Assembly: GCF_000003605.2 (NCBI RefSeq)
Contig: NW_003155745.1
Coordinates: forward strand, 194,355 to 258,354
Direction: 5' to 3'
DNA from: Saccoglossus kowalevskii
Lineage: Eukaryota > Hemichordata > Enteropneusta > Harrimaniidae
DNA: 64,000 bases
A program made the position numbers and the translations under genes. Below, piece by piece: positions 47,962-58,791 of the stretch (positions are counted from its first letter, which is position 1; every line of letters begins with the position of its first letter). The notes beneath the pieces were generated by a model that did not search any database, was not told the DNA's origin, and worked only from the letters and a program-made list of their open reading frames with translations.

Positions 47962-48330
47962 AATAGGTGATTTCCCGAACAATTGCGAGATCTCGCGAGA
48001 TGCATGAAAGACGCGCGTCGAACGTCTGCCGCAAAAATCGAACGATTTGATTTTGAACTAGAATTTCTTTATTTCGCAGCTTACATTGACCGGCCGATCT
48101 TCGACAGAGGAATATTGCTTCCGAATACCCTCACTTAATCGAAATTGACTATCATCAAATGTGGACAGCACATTATTAAGCATGGAAATGTCCCCGAAAT
48201 ACTTTCGCGTTTGTCGAATCCCACGCGATGTTTGACGCGACTACGACGCTATGACCTTTGTTTGTCCTGTTTTTACGTTCGATTTCACGCATAACGCGTG
48301 ATTCTCGCAGTGTACGGAAAATGGTCTATT
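47962..48330 (+). mobile_element. Family C MITE, full length
   Basis: 369 bp from AATAGGTGATTTCCCG to CGGAAAATGGTCTATT. It is nearly identical to the copy at 48942 in direct orientation, with D between them. Like the copies at 48942 and 59496 it carries GAACTAGAATTTC, which places a stop in the frame that is open in the 4810 and 12650 copies and so defines a subfamily. Confidence 0.9.
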
Positions 48331-48386
48331 TGCGTAGTTCATATGACAGAATACTATATATAGTGCAACATGGACCATATATATAT

Positions 48387-48787
48387 CAGAGGTACATTAC
48401 TTGGGGTTTGTAACTACGGTGACATGATACCAAGATCCCGTCACAATCTCGCTCTCGCATAAGCGTTCCAACTCAGAAAAATGCGAATGCGCATGCCCGA
48501 GGTAACTAGGATACTGGGATATCCAGGTGGATCAAAATAGCTGCCCACGGTATGACGGATTACGAGAACTATATTTTCTGTACATTTTCGATGTATTACA
48601 TTTTTCACTATGATAGCGACAAGAAAAGTTTTATTTTTTCATTACAAACCTTGAACATTGATATGTGTCATGTCAGAAGGTCGTAGCCTCAGTCTCGCTA
48701 TCTACGAGAAGAGACTTGAATGGGATCTTGACATGATGTCACCATACAGTACTATGCGAGTTGCAAACCCCAAGTAATGTACCTCTG
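48387..48787 (+). mobile_element. Family D hAT-like MITE, full length
   Basis: 401 bp from CAGAGGTACATTACTTGGGG to AAGTAATGTACCTCTG. Flanks on both sides are ATATATAT, consistent with a duplicated target of 7-8 bp, though the dinucleotide run makes the exact length uncertain. Very close in sequence to the copy at 12105. Confidence 0.85.
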
Positions 48788-48887
48788 ATATATATATATA
48801 AAGTAAGCCGCATATTTTTAGACTACGTATTTAATTACAGAATCTAAATGGGCATGTCAATGCTACGTCATCCCTGCCTCATGAATC

Positions 48888-48902
48888 GCGCCCTCTGGCG
48901 AC
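48888..48902 (+). promoter_or_regulatory. CTCF-like core without the TGACGT partner
   Basis: GCGCCCTCTGGCGACGC matches the core at 34885 and 62101; the sequence 27 bp on is AGTGTT rather than TGACGT. ACGTCA lies upstream at 48865-48870 instead. Confidence 0.35.
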
Positions 48903-48941
48903 GCAACGTAAAATAGTGTTTCTAAAAGGTTCAATATGTTG

Positions 48942-49311
48942 AATAGGTGATTTTCCGAACAATTGCGAGATCTCGCGAGATGCATGAAAGACGCGCGTCG
49001 AACGTCTGCCGCAAAAATCGAACGATTTGATTTTGAACTAGAATTTCTTTATTTCGCAGCTTACATTGACCGGCCGATCTTCGACAGAGGAATATTGCTT
49101 CCGAATAACCTCACTTAATCGAAATTGCCTATCATCAAATGTGGACAGCACATTATTAAGCATGGAAATGTCCCCCAAAATACTTTCGCGTTTGTCGAAT
49201 CCCACGCGATGTTTGACGCGACTACGACGCTATGACCTTTGTTTGTCCTGTTTTTACGTTCGATTTCACGCATAACGCGTGATTCACGCAGTGTCCGGAA
49301 AATGGTCTATT
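48942..49311 (+). mobile_element. Family C MITE, full length
   Basis: 370 bp from AATAGGTGATTTTCCG to CGGAAAATGGTCTATT. It differs from 47962-48330 at only a handful of positions by eye. Its right end touches the left end of family L. Confidence 0.9.
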
Positions 49312-49312
49312 G

Positions 49313-49754
49313 GCTGGTTCCCGCCTCAAGTGTCATGGCGTACCAAGCCACAAGAGGCCGGTAACTAGTAACGGTTCTGGCATTCTGATTGGTACATCAC
49401 TTTCTCGTTGCTTGTTCCATTTCCCTTAGTTACCTGACGTCAGCGCTTACGCTCGTGGCCGTTTAGGGGTTTCCTTTTGCTTTCGAAAGTTCGGCGAATA
49501 AAAAGAATTGTTTATTTTGTTATAAATTTGCACAGAACATATCAAATCTGTAAATCTAAGCAGGCAGTATGTATGAGCATGGCTTTATTGTAGCATTACA
49601 GACACGTTTACGCAAAACGGAACTTGGAATGTTTTCAAATTACGTCACCCAGTCGCGTTCCTTCCGGCCGGAAAACCGGCCCAAATGGAACAATATGGCG
49701 ATTACTAGTTACCTGCGTCCTACCTGCCATTCGCAAAGGACGCCGGGAACCAGC
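49313..49754. mobile_element. Family L long inverted-repeat element
   Basis: GCTGGTTCCCGCC at the left faces GGCGTCCCTTTGCG-type sequence ending CGGGAACCAGC at the right. Further in, CCGGTAACTAGTAACGG (49358-49374) faces CGATTACTAGTTACC (49699-49713), and TTGTTCCATTT (49414-49424) faces AAATGGAACAA (49683-49693). The arms are about 110 bp and diverged. It is one copy, non-coding and MITE-like, with GGCCGGAAAACCGGCC as a further internal hairpin. Confidence 0.6.
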
Positions 49755-51536
49755 GAATATGTTGAACAGCATTGCTGCCACTCATCTGCGACATTTTTAC
49801 GTCACGGAAGCGCTTCGTCGACAGAGGGCGGCGCGATTTGGTGTAATCTTCACTTTTCTACATATGTTCAGAACGTGATTTCAAGAAAAAATAGTTGATG
49901 CATTTGATAGTTTAATGATTCTTATCCAACCCCAATCAGCATGCGTTACTAAGAAAAACAGCCCCGGTGTGTCGTTGGCGCAGAGAAAATAAGATTCTCA
50001 TTAGGTTGCATGAGGGGATAAAAGACGCTTAGATGTTTCGATGAGCGTACTTGTTCGCAATATATAACTGGTTTTGCTAATGAGATTTGGGGCGTTGGTA
50101 ATCCCTCGAGATTTGGCTCACTGTGATTAGCGTAAATGAAAAAAAAAAGAAAGAAAAAAAAGTAACATGCCCGAGGCACTATATCGTATCGCGTTACCTG
50201 GCAATTTACGCTAATTGTAAATTGTGTTTAACGCGGTCAGCACCATGTTTGCTAGATACACACGCGTACCGATTTGCGTAATTAGGTTACAGATTCTCCG
50301 AGATTTGACCTCAGCCACCGCAATTGTGCAGTAATTTACTCAAATCAACGAAATGCTTCGTGCTTCTAACGGTCCGAGAACGTAAAAACTTAATTACAAT
50401 TCCGCTGACTGATTTTTGCGCAATGGTATTTTGAACGGTACGTGGAAGGGTCACACAGTTGTGTTGTATGTTATATATTTATATCAGAGGAAAATATGTT
50501 CACTTTTAATGTAAAGTGCATCCCACAATCGACCCGCACAGATTGATCAAATTCCCGTAGCCAACTGCTCCCCAAATACTCATCATTTACACATGACTAC
50601 GCCCCTTTCACACACACGCGCAACTAACATTGCATGATCAGCCAGCTGAGGACGTGGAACGTTTAAATTTAAAATTTGTTGAAAATCCTGTTCATAACTC
50701 ATGGGAATCCACAGTTAGGATTCATGACGATATATTATCCATTAAGTAGTTCAATAACGCTTGGATTATGCGTGAACTCCAGAGCATTCTACTAATAAAG
50801 CAGCACGCCCCCAGCGTGTGTAATTGTGACTGCGGCGTGGATTGACTAATAAGACGATTCGCAACAGTGCGTGCATTTGTTACTATTATGTTTACACACG
50901 GTTACTATAGTAACCGTAGTATACATAGCGTTTTTGTTCATGATTGGGAAAAAATGAGCCTTCACTTAGCCTAGACTGTCGATGGAATTTGCAGAACGTT
51001 GCCTCCTAAATAACATAGAGACCGGTTGAGTGTGTACGACACTTAACTCATAGCATCAACTACTGTAGGATACTTTATTTTTGATCGGAATTAATTTTCG
51101 CTATTTTTGCTGAAGGAATGATTCAGTGAAAATAAAATCCAGCGAATATATCGTTGTTCATATATTTTACATTCAACTCGTCAAAAATCAGTGAAAAGGA
51201 ATTCCACACAAAACAACCAGAAAGTCTATTCAATGAAAATTAATTCCAGCTAAAATAAAGTATTTTACCGTAAACGATGCCGAACGGGAGTTCACGAAGA
51301 TTACACGTGTGATCTGTGCTATCCCTTATTCGCAAACGGCTGCCGAAATGTCGGCCTAAGCGAGAGCAATGTCACGTGACCCCCAGATACCATGATTATA
51401 GGTCGGGGAAACAGTTGACGCGATGATTGTAAAGCATTAGCAGTCTCGCGGCTCTCGTTATTTTTCTAACGAGATCTCGTCGGTTCTATTCCAAATTAAA
51501 ATATAGCGTGATGTGTGGTATTGTCGAAAAGCAGCG
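49755..51536. other. No supported gene
   Basis: Overlapping frames at 49569-49898 and 49624-49878 run across the L element and the CTCF-like site and have no domain. Around 51090-51250 there are looser ATTTTCACTGAA/TTCAGTGAAAAT-type repeats that recall family I but are too diverged to place. Confidence 0.4.
49804..49834 (-). promoter_or_regulatory. CTCF-like core with TGACGT at +27
   Basis: On the minus strand CGCCCTCTGTCGACGAAGCG starts at about 49830 and TGACGT begins at 49804. Measured from the aligned core start this is the same 27-bp offset as at 34885 and 62101. The core has a CGC insertion-like difference at its 5' edge. Confidence 0.4.
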
Positions 51537-51701
51537 TTAAAGCTGGGGAGTCGTCACCTGCGCATGCGTCAGGTGGCCATAGCGTGTCACTGTTTACAAA
51601 CAAGCGTCTACCCATGAGCCTTTGCGTTTTTAGCGCGTGTTGTTATCGTCACTGGGGACTCAATTCGCGCGCGTGCGCAGGTGAAGACCCTCCCGCTTTA
51701 A
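51537..51701 (+). mobile_element. Family A TTAA MITE, full length
   Basis: 165 bp with TTAA at 51537-51540 and 51698-51701. Close to consensus, with small changes (CAGGTGGCC, GTCACTGGGGACTC). Confidence 0.85.
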
Positions 51702-52108
51702 ATCACCAATAATGCAGCGAGGTTCTACTGAAAGTTATTATTCCATTACGAAATAACTAGAGCGTGTGATATAATTATGCAAGAATAGACTGAAATAAAT
51801 GACGACGGCCGTTATAATGTTGATATAACGCCCGAGTGACCAGAAAGTGCAAACATCGCGATACTGCATCGCATAAAAAATGTGCAGACAGAAACACACG
51901 CCGGAGCTCTGCAGAATGTTGGTACGTCAACAGATTTTACTTACTACGTAGGCCTGTCAGCTCACTACAACTCGAAGGCTGGGGGTGGGGTACCACATCC
52001 ACATTTGAATCATGCAATGATTTGTAAATAAACGTGTTGAAACGTGTTGCGTGCTTACTCTAGGAGCTTTTCCGTGAGTTGACGTGCAGCCTGTGACCAA
52101 AACACACT
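51702..52108. other. No supported feature
   Basis: Nothing recurrent or coding seen. Confidence 0.5.
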
Positions 52109-52245
52109 AGGGCAGTGGTCGTTCGTCGTGACGCGTTGCGTACGAAACGGGTGCCATGCCACGTACACAGCGCGTGTAAAACAAATTGCTTGTTTTCACG
52201 AAATTCGAATGCTCGAGCTCAGCGCACAATGACTGTGGCGCTATA
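52109..52245 (+). mobile_element. Family B MITE, diverged
   Basis: AGGGCAGTGGTCGTTCGTCG at the left, then CCACGTACACAGCGCGTGTA, ACGAAATTCGAATGCTCG and GACTGTGGCGCTATA at the right. The order of blocks matches family B but the target TTAA is gone and substitutions are many. Confidence 0.6.
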
Positions 52246-52678
52246 CAAATATCCACAAATAACGACTCAACAATTGGCTCCGCGGCATTGGCCATCCGTC
52301 GATAATACCTAACCAATCAGCGAAACCCCACATTCGAGGACAAATACAATTTCATCAATCATAGACGTCGCAAAAGTGCTTCAACGCGGATTTGCGATTG
52401 TTTGTTTTCGGTTTTCGTCACAGTAATGGCCATGTGGTGACCGATAACTGTTTATGAGAAGGATAATGTGGGCAATCATCGCAATGAGCTCGTAATCCTG
52501 GCACATCATTTAACGTATGACAATGTACATGCCGGTTGAATTGCCTACTTAAAGAATATAGTAAATGAGTATGGATTTGAGTGTTATAAGCATACGGTAT
52601 CACGGTTACTAGAAGAACCGTGACGGTATACATCGCCGATACTTCATTCATGACAACTACATCCAGATCCAACACATG
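52246..52678. other. No supported feature
   Basis: Nothing recurrent or coding seen. Confidence 0.5.
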
Positions 52679-52805
52679 CAGTGGCGGATCTAGACCCCAA
52701 GAACCCCCCTCCCCCGTTGAAAATTTTATTCAATTCAGTTTTTGTATGATATAAAAAAAATCATTAACTTAGTCTGTCGATTTGAAAGTTTGAACCCCCC
52801 CCCCA
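52679..52805 (+). mobile_element. Possible hAT-type terminus (CAGTGGCGGATCTAG)
   Basis: CAGTGGCGGATCTAGACCCC resembles the terminus of common hAT-like elements. A run of C at 52797-52804 with GTTTGAACC just before it could be the other side of a short element, but the matching CTAGATCCGCCACTG end is absent. One-ended match only. Confidence 0.3.
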
Positions 52806-52864
52806 TGACATGATTACGAAAATGAACCATATTTATAAAAACAGAAAACACAGTCCAGTTAATC

Positions 52865-52997
52865 TTAAAGGGCGGCAGTCGTCGTGCCGCGTCCTGTTCG
52901 ATATGGGACTCATAGCGACGTATACAACGCGTGTAAAATACATTGTTTATTTACATGAAATTCGAACACGCGCTGCGCGACGACCACCACCCTCTAA
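52865..52997 (+). mobile_element. Family B TTAA MITE, full length, forward reference copy
   Basis: 133 bp from TTAA (52865-52868) and GGGCGGCAGTCGTCG to CGACCACCACCCTCTAA. It contains CCTGTTCGATATGGGACTCA, TATACAACGCGTGTAAAATA and CATGAAATTCGAACACGCG. Only the final TTAA has changed to CTAA. Confidence 0.85.
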
Positions 52998-53155
52998 GTT
53001 TAGTAAGGCGACTGTTTTAAGTCGCATGTCGCATCTGACAACAGTTATTGTTTTTATTATAAGGACATGTATATTTCAAAGGCCAGGCATTAACATACCC
53101 GGAAATAATTAGTTTGAAAAATATGCACGAATACTGCTGGAGGGCGAGATTGGGT

Positions 53156-53213
53156 ATTATTACAGCCACAGATATACATTACAGCCACAGATACCTATTA
53201 CAGCCACAGATAC
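53156..53213 (+). repeat. Short tandem repeat, three units
   Basis: ATTACAGCCACAGATA occurs at 53159, 53179 and 53198 with a variable few bases between units. Confidence 0.85.
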
Positions 53214-53455
53214 AATCGCATACTGAGCAGAGAGATGGTCTCATCATAGTTTAGATTTCCTTATTACACGAGAGTACACGCCACATTTCAACGCGAAGAT
53301 CTTTAACGAAACTATGATTCTTTCGATATCGCAACAGTAGATCCAGAAGCAGATTACGAACTTGTTCCAAATGGGAAGGAAGAAACACACACAATTCCCT
53401 CAGAGAGCACCGTTGCCACGTGACAGTAAATCGGGTAGTCTAAGACGAAGTAATA
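53214..53455. other. No supported feature
   Basis: Nothing recurrent or coding seen. Confidence 0.5.
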
Positions 53456-53620
53456 TTAAAGCGGAGGAGTCGTCACCTGTGCATGCGTCAGATGGCCATA
53501 GCGTGTCATTGTTTACGAACAAGCGTCCACCCATGAGCCTTTGCGTTTTTAGCGTGCGTTGTTATCGTCGCTTGGGACTCAATTCCCGCGCGTGCGCAGG
53601 TGACGACCCTCCCACTTTAA
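53456..53620 (+). mobile_element. Family A TTAA MITE, full length
   Basis: 165 bp with TTAA at 53456-53459 and 53617-53620. One of the copies closest to consensus: GGAGTCGTCACCTGTGCATG on the left, GCGCGTGCGCAGGTGACGAC on the right. Confidence 0.9.
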
Positions 53621-56399
53621 CATGATATCCGACACTACTTAGTAAGCATGATTTGTAATCAAATTCAAAATGTAGATTAATTAAAAATATTTAAACATAA
53701 TTAAACCTCCCACCGAGAACAACAACAACCATGCAGTGTGCACAATCAAGTATTTTATAAAAAGTCTTTGTTTATTTTTGCCAGAAATATATACTTCCTA
53801 TTGACTTTTTGTTGTTGATAAAATAAAACAGTGATGGGGTTTATTCTGAAATTCAATTTATAATTTCTTGTCAACTCTGTTTGTAGTTTTATACAAACAG
53901 TCGCGATGAATTACACTCACGTGCGTACGATAGCGAAATGCCTCTTTTTTGTGGAAACCCTTGTGGTATTGGACAACCCGTAGTTACCCACAAAACATTG
54001 CGGTCAAATGAGTAGGGAAAGGTGGCCATGTTTGTAAACATAACGAGAAGAAAACAACTGAGCACTCTCACTCTCACCCCGCTAACATAAAGATGCTAAC
54101 ATTTATATATATCTTTTCAACCTCGATCGAAACAAACAGATAAAATATGAAGTTTGTTATATATTGGAATTAAATATTGAACTCTGGACAACATCTCAAA
54201 TTTATATCATGAAAAGCATATTTGAAGAAAAAAATAAAATAATGCTTGATAATAACATGACCAATAATGTGTAGTCAATTATTAAAAGCACATTTTGCGT
54301 TGTTACCTTGACAACCAATGAAATCGAGACCTGAATAATTTCTTCGATTCCCCAGCCAATAAGATGAGACCATCACAATTCCAAATCATAGTGAGTTATG
54401 GGATAAGTTATCGAATCGAAGACAACTCCGCCAATCACAAAGCGCGTCAGCTCATGCAACCTGACATAACCACCCCATATAATGCACTATAATTTCGAAT
54501 TGCATTATGGTCCATGCAATCCAAGAACTGTCACATACGACGCGGATGTACTTTCCGATGACCGAACAATATCGTTCATAGTCTGAAATCGAACATTAAA
54601 GTGAACACACACCGCCTCGACTGAGTAATTTGTGAAATTAGACTGATCAGTAAAGGATCCGAGCCGAAACATTGCGTTTTCATTTTACCTATCGTAGTAC
54701 ATTGGTGTTGACGATACCACTGTCTGGCCACGTTTTTTTTCTCACTCTGATCACAGTAACATGAACTATTCGTTTTATTTATCAAGTGGGTTTGAATGGT
54801 GAATGTAATGTCTTCAAGTAATACCATTATACATGTAGAGCTAAAACATGTATCAAATTGCATTTATACAATTAAAATAGTAAATGCAGTCAGCACGTCA
54901 CAAATCGAGGATACTAATATACACGATACAACACATTTCATCGGTTAATACTAAGAAGATGGGGTTATACTGCAAAAGCCGCCAGATCATAGTGATCCTA
55001 TTAACCAAAGAATCCGTTTTTAAAATACAAATCAGACACACTAAGCCCCGTTATTGACTACGTCAACATTGAGTCGAACATTGCGTGTGTAGCCTTACAA
55101 GTCAATATACTAGTACTACTACTAATAAAAAAATATATTCTGTAGAATTATTCTTCATTGCCTAAAAAATGAATACGATGATAAATCATCACGAATATTA
55201 TAATATCGAACACAATAAAATATCAAAGGTTCACTGATTAATTTTGTGTGTTTGTAATTTCAATATATCGACCGTCATCCGTACAGGGCGTGAAGAAGCA
55301 ATTTATTCACGTGTACCAGCAGAAATCTAAATTTCCCATTAACTCATATGTTCGATTTGCGATGTCCGTTAACACAGATGTATTTCTTTAAAGCTAAAAA
55401 ACAGAATGACATTTTAACCAACCTGACACTGCCGCTGCTGCTATAATTGTAATACAATAAAAAGTACGTTCGCTCGGAATCGAAAGTAAGACGCAATCAG
55501 TCGATTATTCCCTCAGTATTCCGCGAGCCGTTTGTGCATGAATATATTGGTGTTGTTGTAGCCTAGTTCCACATTGAAGGAATACACGAAGTGACGACAA
55601 GTGAATTTTGATAAATTCATGATTCCTTACCTTTGGAAAATACAGCGGTGTCACCGTGCAGACATTTCTCCACATATCAATCGACCGTTGCTTGCGACGA
55701 GCACATGCCCACATTAGCTCCACTTTGTCTACGGGTTCTCGACTGCCAGTACGGGACTGAAACAGAAAAGGTGGAGGCGTGGGTGTCCAGTCTTCACAGT
55801 CTTGATATTAAACAGCGCCACGAATTGCCCAGAGCCGAAACGGGATCGCTCGACGCAGTATTTCGAGAAATTAAGCTGAACGAATGGGCACGCGTGATTG
55901 GCTATTTTGATGGGTGAATTAACATCGAAATTGCTTAGAGATTTCCGGCTGATCTTGGGGATCTTTAAATACAATTGACAACGTCATCGCAGTAGGGGCG
56001 ACGTAATTTACTTCTAATCACAAGATTGTATATATATAAAGAAATTCTGTATTAGCTATGTCTGGCTGTGCCGATCCCATCTAATCGTTATATATTCCTT
56101 CACGACAATAAATTTCTGTTAATGTTGCTGCTGATGTTGAAATGTTGTTGTGATCGTTGCTGTTGCTGCTTTTGCTGTTGCTGGAATTCCTTCTAACTAT
56201 AGACAGACTTTGAATGGTAACTACCCTCAATTTTACTGTGCTAGCGTGATAATAGTTAGTAAATATACCCACACTGTGGTTACATTAAATCCAGCTAGAA
56301 TCTGTTGAATACTTGGCTCAATATTATTAATTGATTAATTAATTCATAATTATAACGATAGTTAGAACAAATAATTCATTTCATGTGTGTATGGATGAA
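53621..56399. other. No supported feature
   Basis: Three CCAAT words (54315, 54356, 54431) and TCTTCGATTC/GAATCGAAGA (54341, 54413) lie together but without TATA, initiator or coding sequence. The frame 55633-55917 (plus) overlaps one on the minus strand and has no domain. Confidence 0.45.
56121..56186. repeat. Imperfect (TTG/CTG)n stretch
   Basis: Alternating TTGCTG and TTGTTG words with interruptions; it gives a low-complexity Ser/Asn run on the minus strand. Confidence 0.6.
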
Positions 56400-56453
56400 T
56401 CTCATCTCATCTCATCTCACCTCTTCTCATCTCATCTCATCTCATCTCATCTC
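56400..56453 (+). repeat. (ATCTC)n microsatellite
   Basis: About eleven pentanucleotide units with two imperfect ones in the middle. Confidence 0.9.
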
Positions 56454-57031
56454 AGCCAATGGAGATTCTGAATAGTTCCATTTAAGAACAAATCTAGTGA
56501 CAAAAACACGCTCATAACAAACAAAATCATATCTCAGCGTTCATCTGTTCCCTGAAATTACATGAACTTGACGTTTTTATGCACTGTGCAGGTTGAATTC
56601 ACCTGCCATTGAAATGTATAAATATTCATAAAGATGAAAGGAATGCCTTTGCTGCGCTGAGAGCAAAACGCGCCAAAACAGACAAGTGTGAATAGGTTTA
56701 ATATATTCTGCGTGCCTGACTTCATATGTTCACCCACTCAGTATAGTAGTACATGTGAACCTGTTGCAGCAGTGACTCAGACGACTGTCAGGAGTTATGA
56801 ATTTTATAATGAATCGTTCAACTGCTGGAAATGATGACACAATATGAAATTAAGTCGATTGTTGCAAAATATATTATTCGTCAAAGGGGGTAATCATCCA
56901 GCCGCTAGATGACTAGTTATCTTACTCGTCTGGGTATGTTAACGGGGTATCAGTTATGGATCCCCCTAGCAACGTGATAACTATACATATACCGTCAATA
57001 TTGACATAGATCAATCTATATATATATATAT
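56454..57031. other. No supported feature
   Basis: Nothing recurrent or coding seen before the short TA run at 57016-57031. Confidence 0.5.
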
Positions 57032-57179
57032 ATTCTGTTTTCAATATATGGTGAATGTTTTGTGTTTGTTGAAACAGAAAAACTACCGAATCTCAAGAGA
57101 CACGCATGCAAAATAACGGAAATAGAAATGTTGATAGCATGCCCTTCACGGTAAAGGGCACAATTTCAATATATTATAC

Positions 57180-57247
<68 letters not shown>
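57032..57247 (+). repeat. Family F repeat, copy 2, plus (TA)n
   Basis: Nearly identical to 37292-37440 over about 150 bp, differing for example at ATATGGTG against ATACCGTG and GGGCACAA against GGACACAA. It then runs into (TA)n from about 57182 to 57247. This copy also has a TA run on its left side (57016-57031). Confidence 0.85.
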
Positions 57248-57251
<4 letters not shown>

Positions 57252-57563
57252 AAGACTGATCACAAATTCAACTAATTTTAATTTTAATCGTTCTAATTTG
57301 AGGAAAAAAATAAAATGGCATTTTCATAATATTGCACGAGAATATAGTGCACAATTTTAAAAAAAAAATCTCAATGTTCAACTTGATCTCGTAACTTTTG
57401 ATAAATTTTAACTCGATAATTTAACTTCAAGCTGTTGAGCACTGACTGCAATATATTGCCATATCACACTGTGGGCTACATGATTATAACTTATCGCCTC
57501 ATGTCGCAGTGTCGGGCGTTATTTCCGAGCTCAAATGTGAACCAGTACAGGCAAATATTTGAC
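57248..57563. other. No supported feature
   Basis: AT-rich, nothing recurrent. Confidence 0.5.
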
Positions 57564-57672
57564 AAAGAGCGCGTTCAAATTTTATGTGAATGTGATTTAC
57601 ACGCGTTGTATACGTAGCATCATGGAACCTATGTCGAACACTCTCCGCGCCTGGCACTGACTATACCATTTG
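57564..57672 (-). mobile_element. Family B MITE, diverged
   Basis: GCGCGTTCAAATTTTATGTGA, TTTACACGCGTTGTATACGT and ATGTCGAACACTCTCCGCGC follow the reverse-oriented B order. The left arm is shortened and TTAA sites are not recognisable. Confidence 0.65.
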
Positions 57673-57929
57673 ATGCGAGGTTTGATTTGATGCCTGATTC
57701 AACACGTTGCCATGATAACTGATTACGTTGATGTATAAAGAGATAATAACGTTACAATAATTTGGCGGCAACTTTCCTTGTTCAAATTACGATTAATGAC
57801 TCCAGGTTGTTGCGGTGCGTGTATTAACACCAACATTATATTATTTTAACAAAACGAAGAGTGATCTATGAAAGTATTGTGCAATTTGGATGCAAGTGAA
57901 CACCGTCACAGAGAAGCCCACATAGACAC
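57673..57929. other. No supported feature
   Basis: Nothing recurrent or coding seen. Confidence 0.5.
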
Positions 57930-58061
57930 CTTGTTACTCAATCTGATTAAAATCCGGAGTAGGTATTCGGCTCAATTTTTTTAATTTTTTTATTTTAGTT
58001 TAAATATGTCGATTTTGGAGCCTCATACCTACATCGAATTTTAATCAGATTGCTTGTTACT
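57930..58061. mobile_element. Family G MITE with 9-bp target duplication
   Basis: CTTGTTACT stands at 57930-57938 and 58053-58061. Between them is a 114-bp element whose ends CAATCTGATTAAAATCCGGA and TCGAATTTTAATCAGATTG are inverted repeats; with mismatches the similarity extends about 35 bp (GTAGGTAT, GGCTC). The middle is T-rich. A 9-bp duplication with long TIRs suits a Mutator-like origin; other superfamilies with 8-9 bp targets are not excluded. Confidence 0.8.
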
Positions 58062-58791
58062 TTGAAATTCGACGATGCAATATCAGCAGGTATCAATCAC
58101 TTTGTGTTGTCTCAATGTGTGATATATCGAACGCCGGATTTTGTCAATATTCATGCGATTTATATCGCGGTTATTATCGACGATATATATTGTTGTCATC
58201 ATTATTGATATAGTTACGCATATCGTTGACAATATGTATATCGTTGTCACAACTTTTAAAATTGTAGAATCAAACACTAAAAACCACGACGATATCTTCA
58301 TTGCCACACCGCCCAACAGAACTCGGCTATCTGTTTGGCTAATGACACTTTTGCGCAGAATCGACACGTTGTCGCTAAGCGACCGATACAATAAATTAAA
58401 GACAAATACCACGATAATTCGAATAATGTTAAACCTACATCGTTCGAATCATTTGTCGTGAGCCCTTTCTAAAACAACAACTGAATTCCCGCGGGACACG
58501 AAATTTGGAATAGATTATTGAGTCTGCAACAGACGACAATTGGACGGACGTTGTCGTCTCTTGGAAAACCACAATTCATGTTGGTCGGGATGGACAGAGT
58601 CACTGAGGTCAACATCCTATGTAACTTGGTTCATCATTTTTCTCACGATGGTTCTAATAATGTAAAGGTGCGCGGTGATGATGAACTTCTCAATAAGGCC
58701 ACTTTATAAAGGTGTGATCGTTACATAACACAAGGTCTGAGGTTTCTGTCATTCGCACGGCATCGTAAAAAGCGTAAAAACGTTGTTTTGA
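58062..58791. other. No supported feature
   Basis: Complementary frames at 58083-58412 (minus) and 58141-58461 (plus) mirror each other because the DNA is rich in near-palindromic GACGATATA and ATCGTTGTC words. No domain recognised. Confidence 0.5.

Noticed and set aside
28470-51490. Shared AGTCTCG ... AACGAGATCTCG context at 28470-28510 and 51443-51490 as a repeat family
   Set aside because: Similarity is limited to about 40 diverged bases with no defined ends.
54315-54435. Cluster of three CCAAT words as a promoter
   Set aside because: No other core promoter element or downstream coding sequence; this is expected by chance in AT-rich DNA.
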